The translations under genes were made by a program, and so were the position numbers. From NCBI GenBank assembly GCA_964490015.1, contig CAZBBA010000009.1:1-64000 (forward strand): a stretch of DNA of 64,000 nt, written 5' to 3'. Position 1 is the first letter of the stretch. Each line of letters opens with the position of its first letter. Under the pieces are notes generated by a model that had not been told where the DNA came from, ran no database searches, and saw only the letters and a list, made by a program, of their open reading frames with translations. Shown piece by piece: positions 11,602-19,412 of the stretch. Origin of the DNA: Perlabentimonas sp964490015. GTDB taxonomy: Bacteria; Bacteroidota; Bacteroidia; Bacteroidales; Tenuifilaceae.

Positions 11602-12328
11602 GAGGGGGGAAGTCTGAAGATGGAAGTCTGAAGTTTGAAGACAGAAGACGGGAGTCCTAAGTCTGAAGACGCCTGCCTCGGGAGACAAAGGCAAACGAGG
11701 GAAGACAGAAGTGGGTTAACCTTAGTGAAACTTAGTGCTCTTAGTGGCCCCGCCTGCTGCCGGCAGGTTAGTGGTGAAGTCTTAATTAGGCAACCTAACC
11801 ACTCAGACACTAAGAACACTAAGAACCACTTAGAAGAAAACTTAGTGAAACTTAGTGGGATTAGTGACTTAGTGGTGAAGAAGCAGAGGGCAAAGGGCAA
11901 AGGGCGAATAGACGAATTTTGAATATCGATTAGCGATTTAAGAATAAGAGATTACGTAATATTTTGTGTTCTTTGTGGCTTTCATAGTGAATCATAGTGC
12001 GCTAAATGCCTGTGTGGTGAGAAAGCGAAGAGCCTAGAGATATGTGCCTATGTACAATCTATATTTCTATGTGTTATTACGTGGATGATTGGATGATTGG
12101 ATGACTGGATGATTGGACGGAAGACAGAAGCATAGAGCCAAGGGCAAAGGGTTGGGTACGGTTATGAATTGTGAGCAAGTGTTTATTTGTCACCAGTCAC
12201 CAAGAAAGCTTTTGAAATGTTTGTGTAGTTAAAATCAAAAAAGCCGCTGGCTTTGGAATAGTAGTTCACAGATTAGATTACAATAAAAGTAATATTTTTA
12301 CAGTTCTAATTTTTTAAACTAAAAATAT
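11602..12328. repeat. Degenerate simple-repeat intergenic region
   Basis: This 727-bp spacer between adhesin and PorP/SprF holds three kinds of degenerate short repeats. From 11609 to about 11706 GAAGTCTGAAG-like words recur. From 11714 to 11880 CTTAGTGAAACTTAGTGG-like words occur on both strands, around a small palindrome CCTGCTGCCGGCAGG near 11752-11766. From 12078 to 12120 there are four to five copies of GGATGATT. I see no gene. The composition suggests decayed repeat DNA. Whether the adhesin and PorP genes are still co-transcribed across it cannot be read from the sequence. Confidence 0.7.
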
Positions 12329-13306
12329 CTGAAACGCGTAATCACCATATCGATTTTACTCCTTTTGAATCTTGTTGGCTTTGCCCAGGATCCGCAGTTT
12401 ACCCAATTCTACGCTAGCCCATTATACTTGGCGCCATCGTATGCCGGAGGTATTCCGGGTCAGCGTGTGGTGGCCAACTACCGTAATCAGTGGTCCATGA
12501 TCCCAGGAACTTTTCAAACCTACAGCGTTTCATACGATCATAACTTTATAAGTTTTAAGAGTGGATTGGGCCTATTATTCGTTGGCGATATCGCTGGCGA
12601 TGGCAAGTTAGGATCAACCATGGCAGGGATAATGTACAGCTACGATATTACACCACATCCCGATTTTCATATTCGTCCGGGAATCGGTTTCTACTACGTT
12701 CAGCAGTCAATCGATTACACCCGGTTAATCTTTGGCGATCAGCTTACTTCCGATCCCATGCCACCTTCATCAATTCAGCCCCCAGGGAATCCTGCTGTTA
12801 GGGATATTGATGTGTCTACCTCAATCCTCGGTTACTCCGATAACCTTTGGTTGGGTGCCACCTGGGATCACATGCTGCGCCCCGAGCGCACATTTTATGG
12901 CGATGATGCCCGAACGCCATTTAAAGTGTCGGTGTATGGAGGTGCGCGATTCGTTCTGAAAGGGTTTATTATGCGGCCTATCGAGGAGAGTATTACTACC
13001 GCATTTAATCTTAAGTTTCAAGATCAATCTAAGCAGCTCGATTTGGGCGTTTATTGGTATCGCCAGCCATTCCTGTTCGGGACTTGGTATCGTGGAATCC
13101 CGCTTGTTAAGGAGTATCCAGGAACCGATGCTGTTGCTTTTCTCTTTGGATATCGGCATCAGCAGTTAAGTTTTGCCTACAGCTACGACTTTACCCTTTC
13201 GCGCCTTGGCTTTGGATCGGGTGGTTCGCACGAGATTGCAGTTAGCTTCACATTCTCGGTTAAAACCAAAAAGCGTTACAGGGCAATTCCGTGCCCAACA
13301 TTCTAG
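12329..13306 (+). CDS. PorP/SprF family T9SS outer-membrane protein
   Basis: A PorP/SprF family protein of about 325 residues, a predicted outer-membrane beta-barrel that assists secretion or surface anchoring of T9SS adhesins with type B C-terminal domains. The mature part begins QDPQFTQFYASPLYLAPSYAG, typical for the family, and strands such as GLGLLFVGDIAGDG and the final aromatic-rich strand fit a barrel. It is paired with the giant adhesin as sprF is with sprB. The start is odd: the hydrophobic signal peptide and its basic Lys-Arg are encoded from about 12332, but no ATG, GTG or TTG lies in frame before them. CTG 12329 is the only near-cognate codon; the first TTG (12365) would remove most of the signal peptide. 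An indel or mutation at the original start is possible. Family assignment is strong, start weak. Confidence 0.85.
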   Translation: MKRVITISILLLLNLVGFAQDPQFTQFYASPLYLAPSYAGGIPGQRVVANYRNQWSMIPGTFQTYSVSYDHNFISFKSGLGLLFVGDIAGDGKLGSTMAGIMYSYDITPHPDFHIRPGIGFYYVQQSIDYTRLIFGDQLTSDPMPPSSIQPPGNPAVRDIDVSTSILGYSDNLWLGATWDHMLRPERTFYGDDARTPFKVSVYGGARFVLKGFIMRPIEESITTAFNLKFQDQSKQLDLGVYWYRQPFLFGTWYRGIPLVKEYPGTDAVAFLFGYRHQQLSFAYSYDFTLSRLGFGSGGSHEIAVSFTFSVKTKKRYRAIPCPTF

Positions 13307-13316
13307 AATAACAGCA

Positions 13317-13375
13317 GTGGCTTTATGAACTTTAGCCGCCGATTCACGAATCGGAGATTAAACTCACAAAGCCAC
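13317..13375. terminator. Nested stem-loop between convergent genes
   Basis: The outer stem GTGGCTTT (13317-13324) pairs with AAAGCCAC (13368-13375). An inner stem CCGATT/AATCGG (13339-13344 with 13349-13354) has a four-base loop. It lies between the stop of the PorP/SprF gene and the stop of the oppositely oriented sodB, so it may end transcription from either side; there is a short T run (13378-13380) only. Confidence 0.45.
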
Positions 13376-13426
13376 CGTTTATTAATCACTGCCCTATGTT
13401 ATTAAGGGCAGTAATTTAAAATCACC

Positions 13427-14011
13427 TTAAGCTTCCAAAAACCGTTTCTCCACAATTGCCCAGTCTATTAGATTCCAAAATGCTTCGATATAGTCGGGGC
13501 GGCGGTTTTGGTAATCGAGGTAGTAGGCGTGTTCCCACACATCGCAGGTTAGGAGAGGGGTGAGGCCGTTACGCAGTGGGTTGCCCGCATTGCTCTCCTG
13601 AATAATTTCCAGATGACCATAGGCATCCTTTACCAGCCAGGCCCAGCCCGAGCCAAACAGCGTGGCAGCAGTTTTGGCAAACGCCTCCTTGAACTTGGTG
13701 AAATTGCCAAAATCGCGCTCAATGGCCTCGGCCAATTTGCCCATTGGCTCTTTCTTGGGGGTTTTCGAGAAAGTTTCGAAGTAGAAAGTGTGATTCCACA
13801 CCTGAGCCCCATTGTTGAAAATGCCTCCTTCGGACTCGCGGATAATGGTTTCCAGATCGGCATTCTCAAACTTAGTCCCTTTTATCAGGTTGTTGAGGTT
13901 GTTCACGTAGGCCGCATGGTGCTTGCCGTAGTGAAACTCCAGCGTGTTTTTACTAATGATTGGATTTAAATCATCCAATTCATAGGGTAGCTTTGGTAGT
14001 TCAAATCCCAT
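13427..14011 (-). CDS. sodB: Superoxide dismutase, Fe/Mn family
   Basis: A complete 194-residue Fe/Mn superoxide dismutase that converts superoxide to hydrogen peroxide and oxygen in the cytoplasm. The metal ligands are His27 (EFHYGKHH), His74 (QVWNHTFY), Asp157 and His161 (DVWEHAYY). Gln70 in the NNGAQVWNH segment is the position used by iron-type enzymes to tune the metal; Bacteroidota relatives are often cambialistic, so I do not fix the metal. There is no signal peptide. It is transcribed on its own, from a -7 box at 14048-14055, and faces the PorP/SprF gene. The gene symbol follows the iron-type active site. Confidence 0.93.
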   Translation of the reverse strand: MGFELPKLPYELDDLNPIISKNTLEFHYGKHHAAYVNNLNNLIKGTKFENADLETIIRESEGGIFNNGAQVWNHTFYFETFSKTPKKEPMGKLAEAIERDFGNFTKFKEAFAKTAATLFGSGWAWLVKDAYGHLEIIQESNAGNPLRNGLTPLLTCDVWEHAYYLDYQNRRPDYIEAFWNLIDWAIVEKRFLEA

Positions 14012-14047
14012 ATCCCTTTAATTTTTAGTTGGTAATTGGTTGTTATG

Positions 14048-14055
14048 CAAATATA
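14048..14055 (-). promoter_or_regulatory. -7 promoter box of sodB
   Basis: On the minus strand this reads TATATTTG, an exact TAnnTTTG match, 36 bases before the sodB start codon. A TTG lies upstream but with a spacer of only 14, so the -33 element is unclear. Confidence 0.45.
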
Positions 14056-14118
14056 GCATAAAACAGGCTCAATTGCCAGTAAAAAAAACAAGGGTTTTAG
14101 AAGGACAGTAAGCTCGTT

Positions 14119-16539
14119 CTAGTATAGCTTAGGATAACGTTTAGGGTTTACCTCATGCATTATCTCATATACCGTTTCAAATACGTCCTCGGCATTTGGA
14201 TTCGAGAAGTAGTCGCCATCGGTGGTGTATGCAGGACGATGCTCCTTGGCCGTTATGGTTCGCGGTTGCGAGTCGAGGAAGTTAAACGCTCCGCGTTCCT
14301 CCAGCACTCGCTGCATCATAAAGGCTGTGGCGCCGCCCGGTACATCCTCGTCGAAAAAGGCCACACGGCTTGTTTTCTTAATTGAATCGAGAACAATATT
14401 TGGGATATCGAATGGTAGAAGCGTTTGCACATCGATCAGCTCAACCGAGATACCAAACTCGTAAAGCTGCTCCACAGCCTCTTGGGCAATGCGCACGCAG
14501 CTGCCGTAGGTTACCAGCGTAATATCTGTACCCTCGCGAAGTATTTCGGGAATTCCCAGTGGAACCTTAAATTCGCCAATATTGTCGGGCATTCGCTCCT
14601 TTAGCCTGTAACCGTTAAGAGGCTCAATTACCAATGCAGGATCATCGGCCTCAAGCAAAGTATTGTACATGCCCGCTGCCTGAGTCATATTGCGTGGAAC
14701 GCAAACGTAAACTCCCCTGATGGAGTTGATAACCATGCTTAGCGGCGATCCCGAGTGCCAAACTCCCTCGAGCCTGTGCCCACGGGTTGAGATTATCAGC
14801 GGGGCCATTTGCCCGTTCTTGGTTCGCCAGCGCAGGGTTGCCAGATCGTCGCTCATGGTTTGTAGGGCGTAAAGCAGGTAGTCGAAGTACTGAATCTCGG
14901 CAACAGGGCGTAAACCCCTTAGTGATGCTCCAATGCCTTGTCCCATTATTGTTGTTTCGCGAATTCCAGTGTCAGAGATTCTAATCTCGCCATACTTCTC
15001 CTGCAATCCCTCGTAGGTTTGGTTTACCCCGCCAATATTCCCCACATCCTCGCCAAAGACAACGAGTAGCGGATTCTTCGCAAATTGCTTATCCCAGTTG
15101 TCGCGCAGCACCTCGCGCCCGCTTACCACAGGCGATTTATCAGTAAATATTGCGGGCATGGGCTTCACCCTAAGCGCCGATTTTTCGGTTTCGCAGTATA
15201 GATGCGTGCTGTACAAATCGTTGGCTTTCTCGTAGTTTTTGGTCATCCATTGCGATAGATCCAACTGCAACTCCTTTCGGATCGAACAATCGGTACACAC
15301 ATGCCTAAGGATACGCTTTACAGAACTCATATTATCCTTGCGGATGGGGTTGGGGATTCTCTTTAGCTCGCTGGTAATGAGCCCAACCTTATCGATGTGC
15401 TCGCGTTTGCAAACGCATGATCGGTTATCGATTATCTTAACCAGGGCATCCCTCTCGGCCTTAATGGGTTCAGTAAACTTTTTCCAAGCGGCATTCTTGG
15501 CCTCACGGGCATCGGTGGCTGCCTTTTGCTCCACCTCCTCCAGTTCTTGAACAGTAGCCAGTTTTCGTTCAATAATCCACTGCTTAAACTTTAGATTGCA
15601 GTCGAAATCCTTTTCCCACTGCAAGCGCTCGGGCGATTTATACCGCTCGTGCGAGCCAGAGGTTGAGTGTCCCTGCGGTTGAGTTATTTCGGTGATATGG
15701 AAAAGTGCTGGGGTATGACTTTTGCGGCACTCATCAACTCCTTTGGTAAATGTGTTTACCAGCTCCTCGTAGTCCCAACCTTTAGCCTTTAGTATTTGCA
15801 TCCCATTCCTATCGCCCTCTTTCTTTTCAATGCCAGAAAGGAGTTCCGATATGCTGCCCTTTGCGGTTTGGAACTCGCGGGGCACGGAAATGCCGTAGCC
15901 ATCGTCGTAAACCGTTATAGCTAATGGAACCTGAAGGACTGCAGCCGCGTTTAGGGTTTCGAAAAAATGACCCTCAGATGTGCTGGCGTCGCCAATGGTT
16001 CCAAAGGCAACCTCGTTACCTTGTTTAGAAAATTGGGTTAAGCTATGTAGATTTTTATTCTCGCGGTACAGCTTCGATGCCCAGGCCAGTCCAAGCAATC
16101 GAGGCATTTGTCCTGCTGTTGGCGATATATCGGACGATGAGTTCTTCATGGCCGTTAGATCCTTCCATGTGCCATCGGGGTTTAGGGAGCGTGTGCCAAA
16201 GTGATTGTTAAACGATCGGCCAGCGTTTCCGGGATTAAGCTCCACATCGGTTTGGCCGTAAAGCTGAGCAAAAAAATCCTCGGCGCTGAAAAGCCCGGTA
16301 GCCATCATTAAGGTTTGATCGCGGTAGTAGCCCGAGCGCCAGTCGCCATTCTTAACGGTTTTGGCCATGGCAATTTGGGCAAGTTCTTTTCCGTCGCCAA
16401 AAATCCCAAATTTTGCCTTGCCCGTTAGCACTTCCTTTCGCCCCAGTAGGCTAACTTCGCGGCTAAGGGTGGCGATATAGTAATCGTTGAGTATCTCTTG
16501 CTTGTCGAATTCGATGGAGTTGGACTTTTTACTTGCCAT
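14119..16539 (-). CDS. 2-oxoacid dehydrogenase E1, alpha-beta fusion
   Basis: An 806-residue thiamine-diphosphate-dependent E1 in which the alpha and beta subunits are fused. The alpha part (about 1-370) has the ThDP segment GDASTSEGHFFETLN...DDGYGISVP. A linker of about 90 residues follows, with four cysteines (CVC and CTDC). The beta part (from about 460) includes FGEDVGNIGG, the conserved GHRLEGVWHSGSP stretch and the C-terminal transketolase domain. E1 decarboxylates a 2-oxoacid and reductively acylates the lipoyl arm of E2; branched-chain 2-oxoacid or pyruvate are the likely substrates but I cannot decide. The matching E2 lies at 36990-38255, not next door, and no E3 is in the window. 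A terminator at 16625-16663 isolates it from the upstream gene. Confidence 0.87.
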   Translation of the reverse strand: MASKKSNSIEFDKQEILNDYYIATLSREVSLLGRKEVLTGKAKFGIFGDGKELAQIAMAKTVKNGDWRSGYYRDQTLMMATGLFSAEDFFAQLYGQTDVELNPGNAGRSFNNHFGTRSLNPDGTWKDLTAMKNSSSDISPTAGQMPRLLGLAWASKLYRENKNLHSLTQFSKQGNEVAFGTIGDASTSEGHFFETLNAAAVLQVPLAITVYDDGYGISVPREFQTAKGSISELLSGIEKKEGDRNGMQILKAKGWDYEELVNTFTKGVDECRKSHTPALFHITEITQPQGHSTSGSHERYKSPERLQWEKDFDCNLKFKQWIIERKLATVQELEEVEQKAATDAREAKNAAWKKFTEPIKAERDALVKIIDNRSCVCKREHIDKVGLITSELKRIPNPIRKDNMSSVKRILRHVCTDCSIRKELQLDLSQWMTKNYEKANDLYSTHLYCETEKSALRVKPMPAIFTDKSPVVSGREVLRDNWDKQFAKNPLLVVFGEDVGNIGGVNQTYEGLQEKYGEIRISDTGIRETTIMGQGIGASLRGLRPVAEIQYFDYLLYALQTMSDDLATLRWRTKNGQMAPLIISTRGHRLEGVWHSGSPLSMVINSIRGVYVCVPRNMTQAAGMYNTLLEADDPALVIEPLNGYRLKERMPDNIGEFKVPLGIPEILREGTDITLVTYGSCVRIAQEAVEQLYEFGISVELIDVQTLLPFDIPNIVLDSIKKTSRVAFFDEDVPGGATAFMMQRVLEERGAFNFLDSQPRTITAKEHRPAYTTDGDYFSNPNAEDVFETVYEIMHEVNPKRYPKLY

Positions 16540-16624
16540 TTTTCCAGATATTTGTTTTAGTAAAGGTATTAAATTGTTTGCTATAGGGTAATAACCAAAA
16601 CAAAGAACTGCAAATAAGGTTTAC

Positions 16625-16663
16625 AAAAAAATGCTCCGAGCTAATCGCTCGGAGCATTTTTTA
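16625..16663 (-). terminator. Rho-independent terminator
   Basis: Perfect 10-bp stem ATGCTCCGAG (16631-16640) with CTCGGAGCAT (16648-16657) and a 7-base loop. A-runs on the left give a T-run after the stem on the minus strand, ending the gene at 16680-17732. T residues on the right make it usable from the other side too. Confidence 0.85.
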
Positions 16664-16679
16664 TGAGTTCGAGAATAGA

Positions 16680-17732
16680 TTATTTCTCAATGGGAACTCC
16701 ACGGAATCGCAATGTGCCCAGCTGCTTGTTACCATCGCCAACTACCTGAATCTCTATTATAGCCATGCTGGTAACGTTCTGGAAATTGCCCCTTCGGAAT
16801 GCTATTGTTCCTTTAATCTGAATACCCTCAATCAGGTCTCTGTTGCGCAAGGTGCTATGCATGTACGGGCCTTCAAACTCAGTCCCATTAGGATCGATAA
16901 AGCGGGAATTAACGTAGTAAATTTTATCATCCGATTTGTTGTTCACCACACTCATCTCAACCTCAACCCTGTCGCCAAAGTTTCTAGCATTAATAAGTTC
17001 AAACTCCATATCGCCAATTTTGCCAGTGAACTTTCCTTGGGGTTGGGTGGGAGCAGTAGGTTTGTCAACATAAACGGGTTTCTCAACAATTACTTCTTTT
17101 TCGATATAAACGGGTTTCTCAACAATTACCTGCTTTTCAACCACTACGGGCTTTTCAACTACAACAACCTGAGGTTGCGGTTGGGGTTTGGGCTGAGGCT
17201 TACGAATGGGTTTGCCCAGTAGCTTGTCGGTAACCTCCGACGATGGGAAAAGTTGTGTAGAGTATATATTTGTGCTTTTTAAGCCGCTGGGAACAAGGTA
17301 TCCGGTAAGACTTATATTATCGCCGCGGTCGTTAATCTGGCCGTAAATGAAAACCTCGGGTACCATACCAATTGCCCTGAAGATTTGCTCACTAAGGTCG
17401 GAGTAATTCTTAAAGTCGTTGCTCATCTCGAGCGACCATTTAAAAGCCTCAGTTATTCGGTTCATGGCGTTTTGATCAATCACCTCAAAGCGGTTGCTCG
17501 AACGGTAAAGGAAGTTAAGCTCATCCTGAATGTACTGGTTAAAGGGCAACAGGCGGTTGTCGCTGGTACGGAATTGCAGGATTGCCACCTTTACTTTACC
17601 CCTGCCGGGGTATTTGGACTCGAGCTCCTGTGCAATTTTACTTATGCTCTGCCTAAGAGCGTCCTCGTTGTTGGCAAATCCCGATAAGGAGAAGGCCATA
17701 ATGCAGATCAGGGAAAAAACAAGTTTTCTCAT
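16680..17732 (-). CDS. CsgG/FlgO-like periplasmic protein with VEKPV linker
   Basis: A 350-residue exported protein. Residues 1-20 form a signal peptide ending SGFA. Residues about 45-170 (VKVAILQF...NRFEVIDQ...VPEVFIYGQI) resemble the CsgG/FlgO/LpoB-like fold, seen in outer-membrane-associated assembly proteins. Residues about 175-232 are a low-complexity linker of KPQP followed by repeated VEKPV/VEKQV words. Residues about 235-350 form a second beta-rich domain (FELINARNFGDRVEVEMSVVNN) that looks like a DUF4352-type or similar extracellular immunoglobulin-like fold. There is no lipobox. It has no operon partner: a terminator follows and divergent small genes precede it. The role is not known; an envelope function is inferred from the signal peptide and linker. 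Confidence 0.7.
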   Translation of the reverse strand: MRKLVFSLICIMAFSLSGFANNEDALRQSISKIAQELESKYPGRGKVKVAILQFRTSDNRLLPFNQYIQDELNFLYRSSNRFEVIDQNAMNRITEAFKWSLEMSNDFKNYSDLSEQIFRAIGMVPEVFIYGQINDRGDNISLTGYLVPSGLKSTNIYSTQLFPSSEVTDKLLGKPIRKPQPKPQPQPQVVVVEKPVVVEKQVIVEKPVYIEKEVIVEKPVYVDKPTAPTQPQGKFTGKIGDMEFELINARNFGDRVEVEMSVVNNKSDDKIYYVNSRFIDPNGTEFEGPYMHSTLRNRDLIEGIQIKGTIAFRRGNFQNVTSMAIIEIQVVGDGNKQLGTLRFRGVPIEK

Positions 17733-17895
17733 AATTTTCGTGTTAGGGTTAACCGATAATCAAAATTAATTAAAATATTTTTTTATTCCATAAAGTACGT
17801 TGCTGATAAACTCGATTTTTTTAACAAAAAGCGTGCCCTTGCAAATTATTGTGAAACTTTTCGAACATTATTTGCTTACTTTGCAAAAAAAATTG

Positions 17896-18132
17896 ATGCA
17901 ATTCCTAATTTTACTGGCTTTTGTCCTAGGTATAATGGCGCTCGTTTTTCTGATGATGGGAGTGAAGGTTTTCTTCCATAAATCGCATAAGTTCCCCGAG
18001 ACCTCGGCTGGACACAACCGCGAGATGCGCAAGCGTGGCATTACCTGTGCCAGGCAGGATGAGATTAAATGCTGGTCGAAAAATAGTGCAAAAGCATCGT
18101 GCGGCACCTGCTTTGAGCATGCCCGCGACTAA
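17896..18132 (+). CDS. Small Cys-rich membrane protein, NqrM-like
   Basis: A 78-residue protein with one N-terminal membrane helix (residues 1-27) and four cysteines (C51, C59, C69, C72) in a basic tail. I chose ATG 17896 because the helix begins there; the frame is open further upstream without coding character. The size, one helix and Cys tail recall the NqrM/DUF539 proteins that help deliver iron to Na+-translocating NADH:quinone reductase and are often encoded near apbE. It is followed by a second similar small gene and then by convergent apbE. Sequence similarity to NqrM by eye is only in architecture, so the assignment is tentative. Confidence 0.6.
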   Translation: MQFLILLAFVLGIMALVFLMMGVKVFFHKSHKFPETSAGHNREMRKRGITCARQDEIKCWSKNSAKASCGTCFEHARD

Positions 18133-18195
18133 GTGAACATTCAGCTTACTTAAGCGTTTCTATTGAATTAGACAATTCTTGAAAAATCTTTATAA

Positions 18196-18387
18196 ATGGA
18201 AACGCTAAAACTTGTCCTTGCTACTCTAGGTTTACTAATAGTTGTAGTGGGCTTCTTTTTTGTTGCCTTTGCACTTCTAGGTAAGAAAAAAACCGATGCC
18301 GATGAGTGCTCAACCGATGCCAACACCCGATCGTTTGGTTGTGGCTGCGGGTCGGGTGCCTGTGGTTTACCTGTTGAAAGAAAGTAG
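18196..18387 (+). CDS. Small single-helix membrane protein with Cys-rich tail
   Basis: A 63-residue protein: membrane helix at about residues 6-29, then a lysine stop-transfer and a tail with C38 and the cluster GCGCGSGACG (C49, C51, C56). It starts 63 bases after the stop of the preceding Cys-rich gene on the same strand and ends 19 bases before the convergent apbE stop. Four cysteines after one helix suggest metal binding on the cytoplasmic side or a role in handling iron for a flavin/Na+-pumping complex. That is inference from the neighbours; I do not recognise the family. Confidence 0.6.
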   Translation: METLKLVLATLGLLIVVVGFFFVAFALLGKKKTDADECSTDANTRSFGCGCGSGACGLPVERK

Positions 18388-18406
18388 TTTTTTCGGTTTT
18401 TGGCCC

Positions 18407-19405
18407 TTAATCAACAATTCGTTTCTCAAATCTCTTAGTCATCCATACTTCATACTCCCCGTTCTTGTTGGAGTATATTAGGTATGCTTCTACTCTGGGG
18501 TTTTCGTTTAGCCATTGTTTGGCGCCATCAACTCCCATTACCATAAAAGCCGTTGCAAGCGCATCGGCACCGGCCGATGTACTGTCGATAACCGTGGCGC
18601 TGAGCAGCGTGTGGGTTACAGGGTAGCCCGTGGCAGGATTTATGGTATGGCTATACTTTACACCCTCGCGAACAAAAAATTTGCGGTAGTTGCCTGATGT
18701 TACCAACGATTCGCCCGATAGTCCAATAATTACCTGCAAGTTTTCGCCCGACATGGCGTTGTCTACAGGCTTGTCAACACCAACCAACCAATTTTTTCCG
18801 CGCGAGCTAATTCCCTTTGTACGAATTTCGCCACCCAGCTCCACCAGGTAGTCGCTAATGCCCTGTCTTTCCAGACACTCAGCAAGTAACTCCCCGGTGT
18901 AGCCTTGCGCAATGGCATTTACATCGATCATCACCTCGGGCGTTTTTTTTGAGATAAAATTTCCATTAAGCGATATCATACCAGGGCCAGTTAGATTTTT
19001 CAAGCGCTCAACGGTTTGCTCGTCGGGCATTTCGCCCCTTTTAGCATGAAATCCCCAAGCTTTGGCCAGTGGGCCAACCGTAATATCAAAAGCCCAGTTG
19101 CTCTGTTCTGCGTACATCAGCGACAGGTTTACCACTTCGGCAAGCAACGAGTCCACTTCCATCCCCTTCTCGCTTCGGTTAAAGTTGTTGATAATTGAGT
19201 TTTCGCGGTAAAGCGACATGGAACTATCAACTTTTTCTAGAATCTTCTGAATTGATGCTGTAAAATCGCGTTGCTGAGGGTCGAAGTAGCTTATGTTGTA
19301 TGTGGTTCCTTGGGCAAAACCATTTATTTGGCTGTAGTTTCGCTTAGTGCTGCTTGTGCAACCGGCCAAAATTACTATTGAAAAAAGGGCTAAATATTTT
19401 TTCAT
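18407..19405 (-). CDS. apbE: FAD:protein FMN transferase, lipoprotein
   Basis: A 332-residue ApbE protein that transfers FMN from FAD to a threonine of target proteins such as NqrB, NqrC and RnfG/RnfD, on the outer face of the inner membrane. The N-terminus is a lipoprotein signal with lipobox LAGC. Family motifs in order: DITVGPLAKAWGF, DVNAIAQGYT, LVELGGEIRTKG, SGNYRKFF, HTINPATGYPV and ADALATAFMVMG. The upstream glycosyltransferase gene on the same strand ends 7 bases before its start codon, so the two are probably co-transcribed. The small Cys-rich proteins encoded opposite it may belong to the same maturation path. The full length and all key motifs are present. Confidence 0.93.
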   Translation of the reverse strand: MKKYLALFSIVILAGCTSSTKRNYSQINGFAQGTTYNISYFDPQQRDFTASIQKILEKVDSSMSLYRENSIINNFNRSEKGMEVDSLLAEVVNLSLMYAEQSNWAFDITVGPLAKAWGFHAKRGEMPDEQTVERLKNLTGPGMISLNGNFISKKTPEVMIDVNAIAQGYTGELLAECLERQGISDYLVELGGEIRTKGISSRGKNWLVGVDKPVDNAMSGENLQVIIGLSGESLVTSGNYRKFFVREGVKYSHTINPATGYPVTHTLLSATVIDSTSAGADALATAFMVMGVDGAKQWLNENPRVEAYLIYSNKNGEYEVWMTKRFEKRIVD

Positions 19406-19412
19406 GTTCTAC

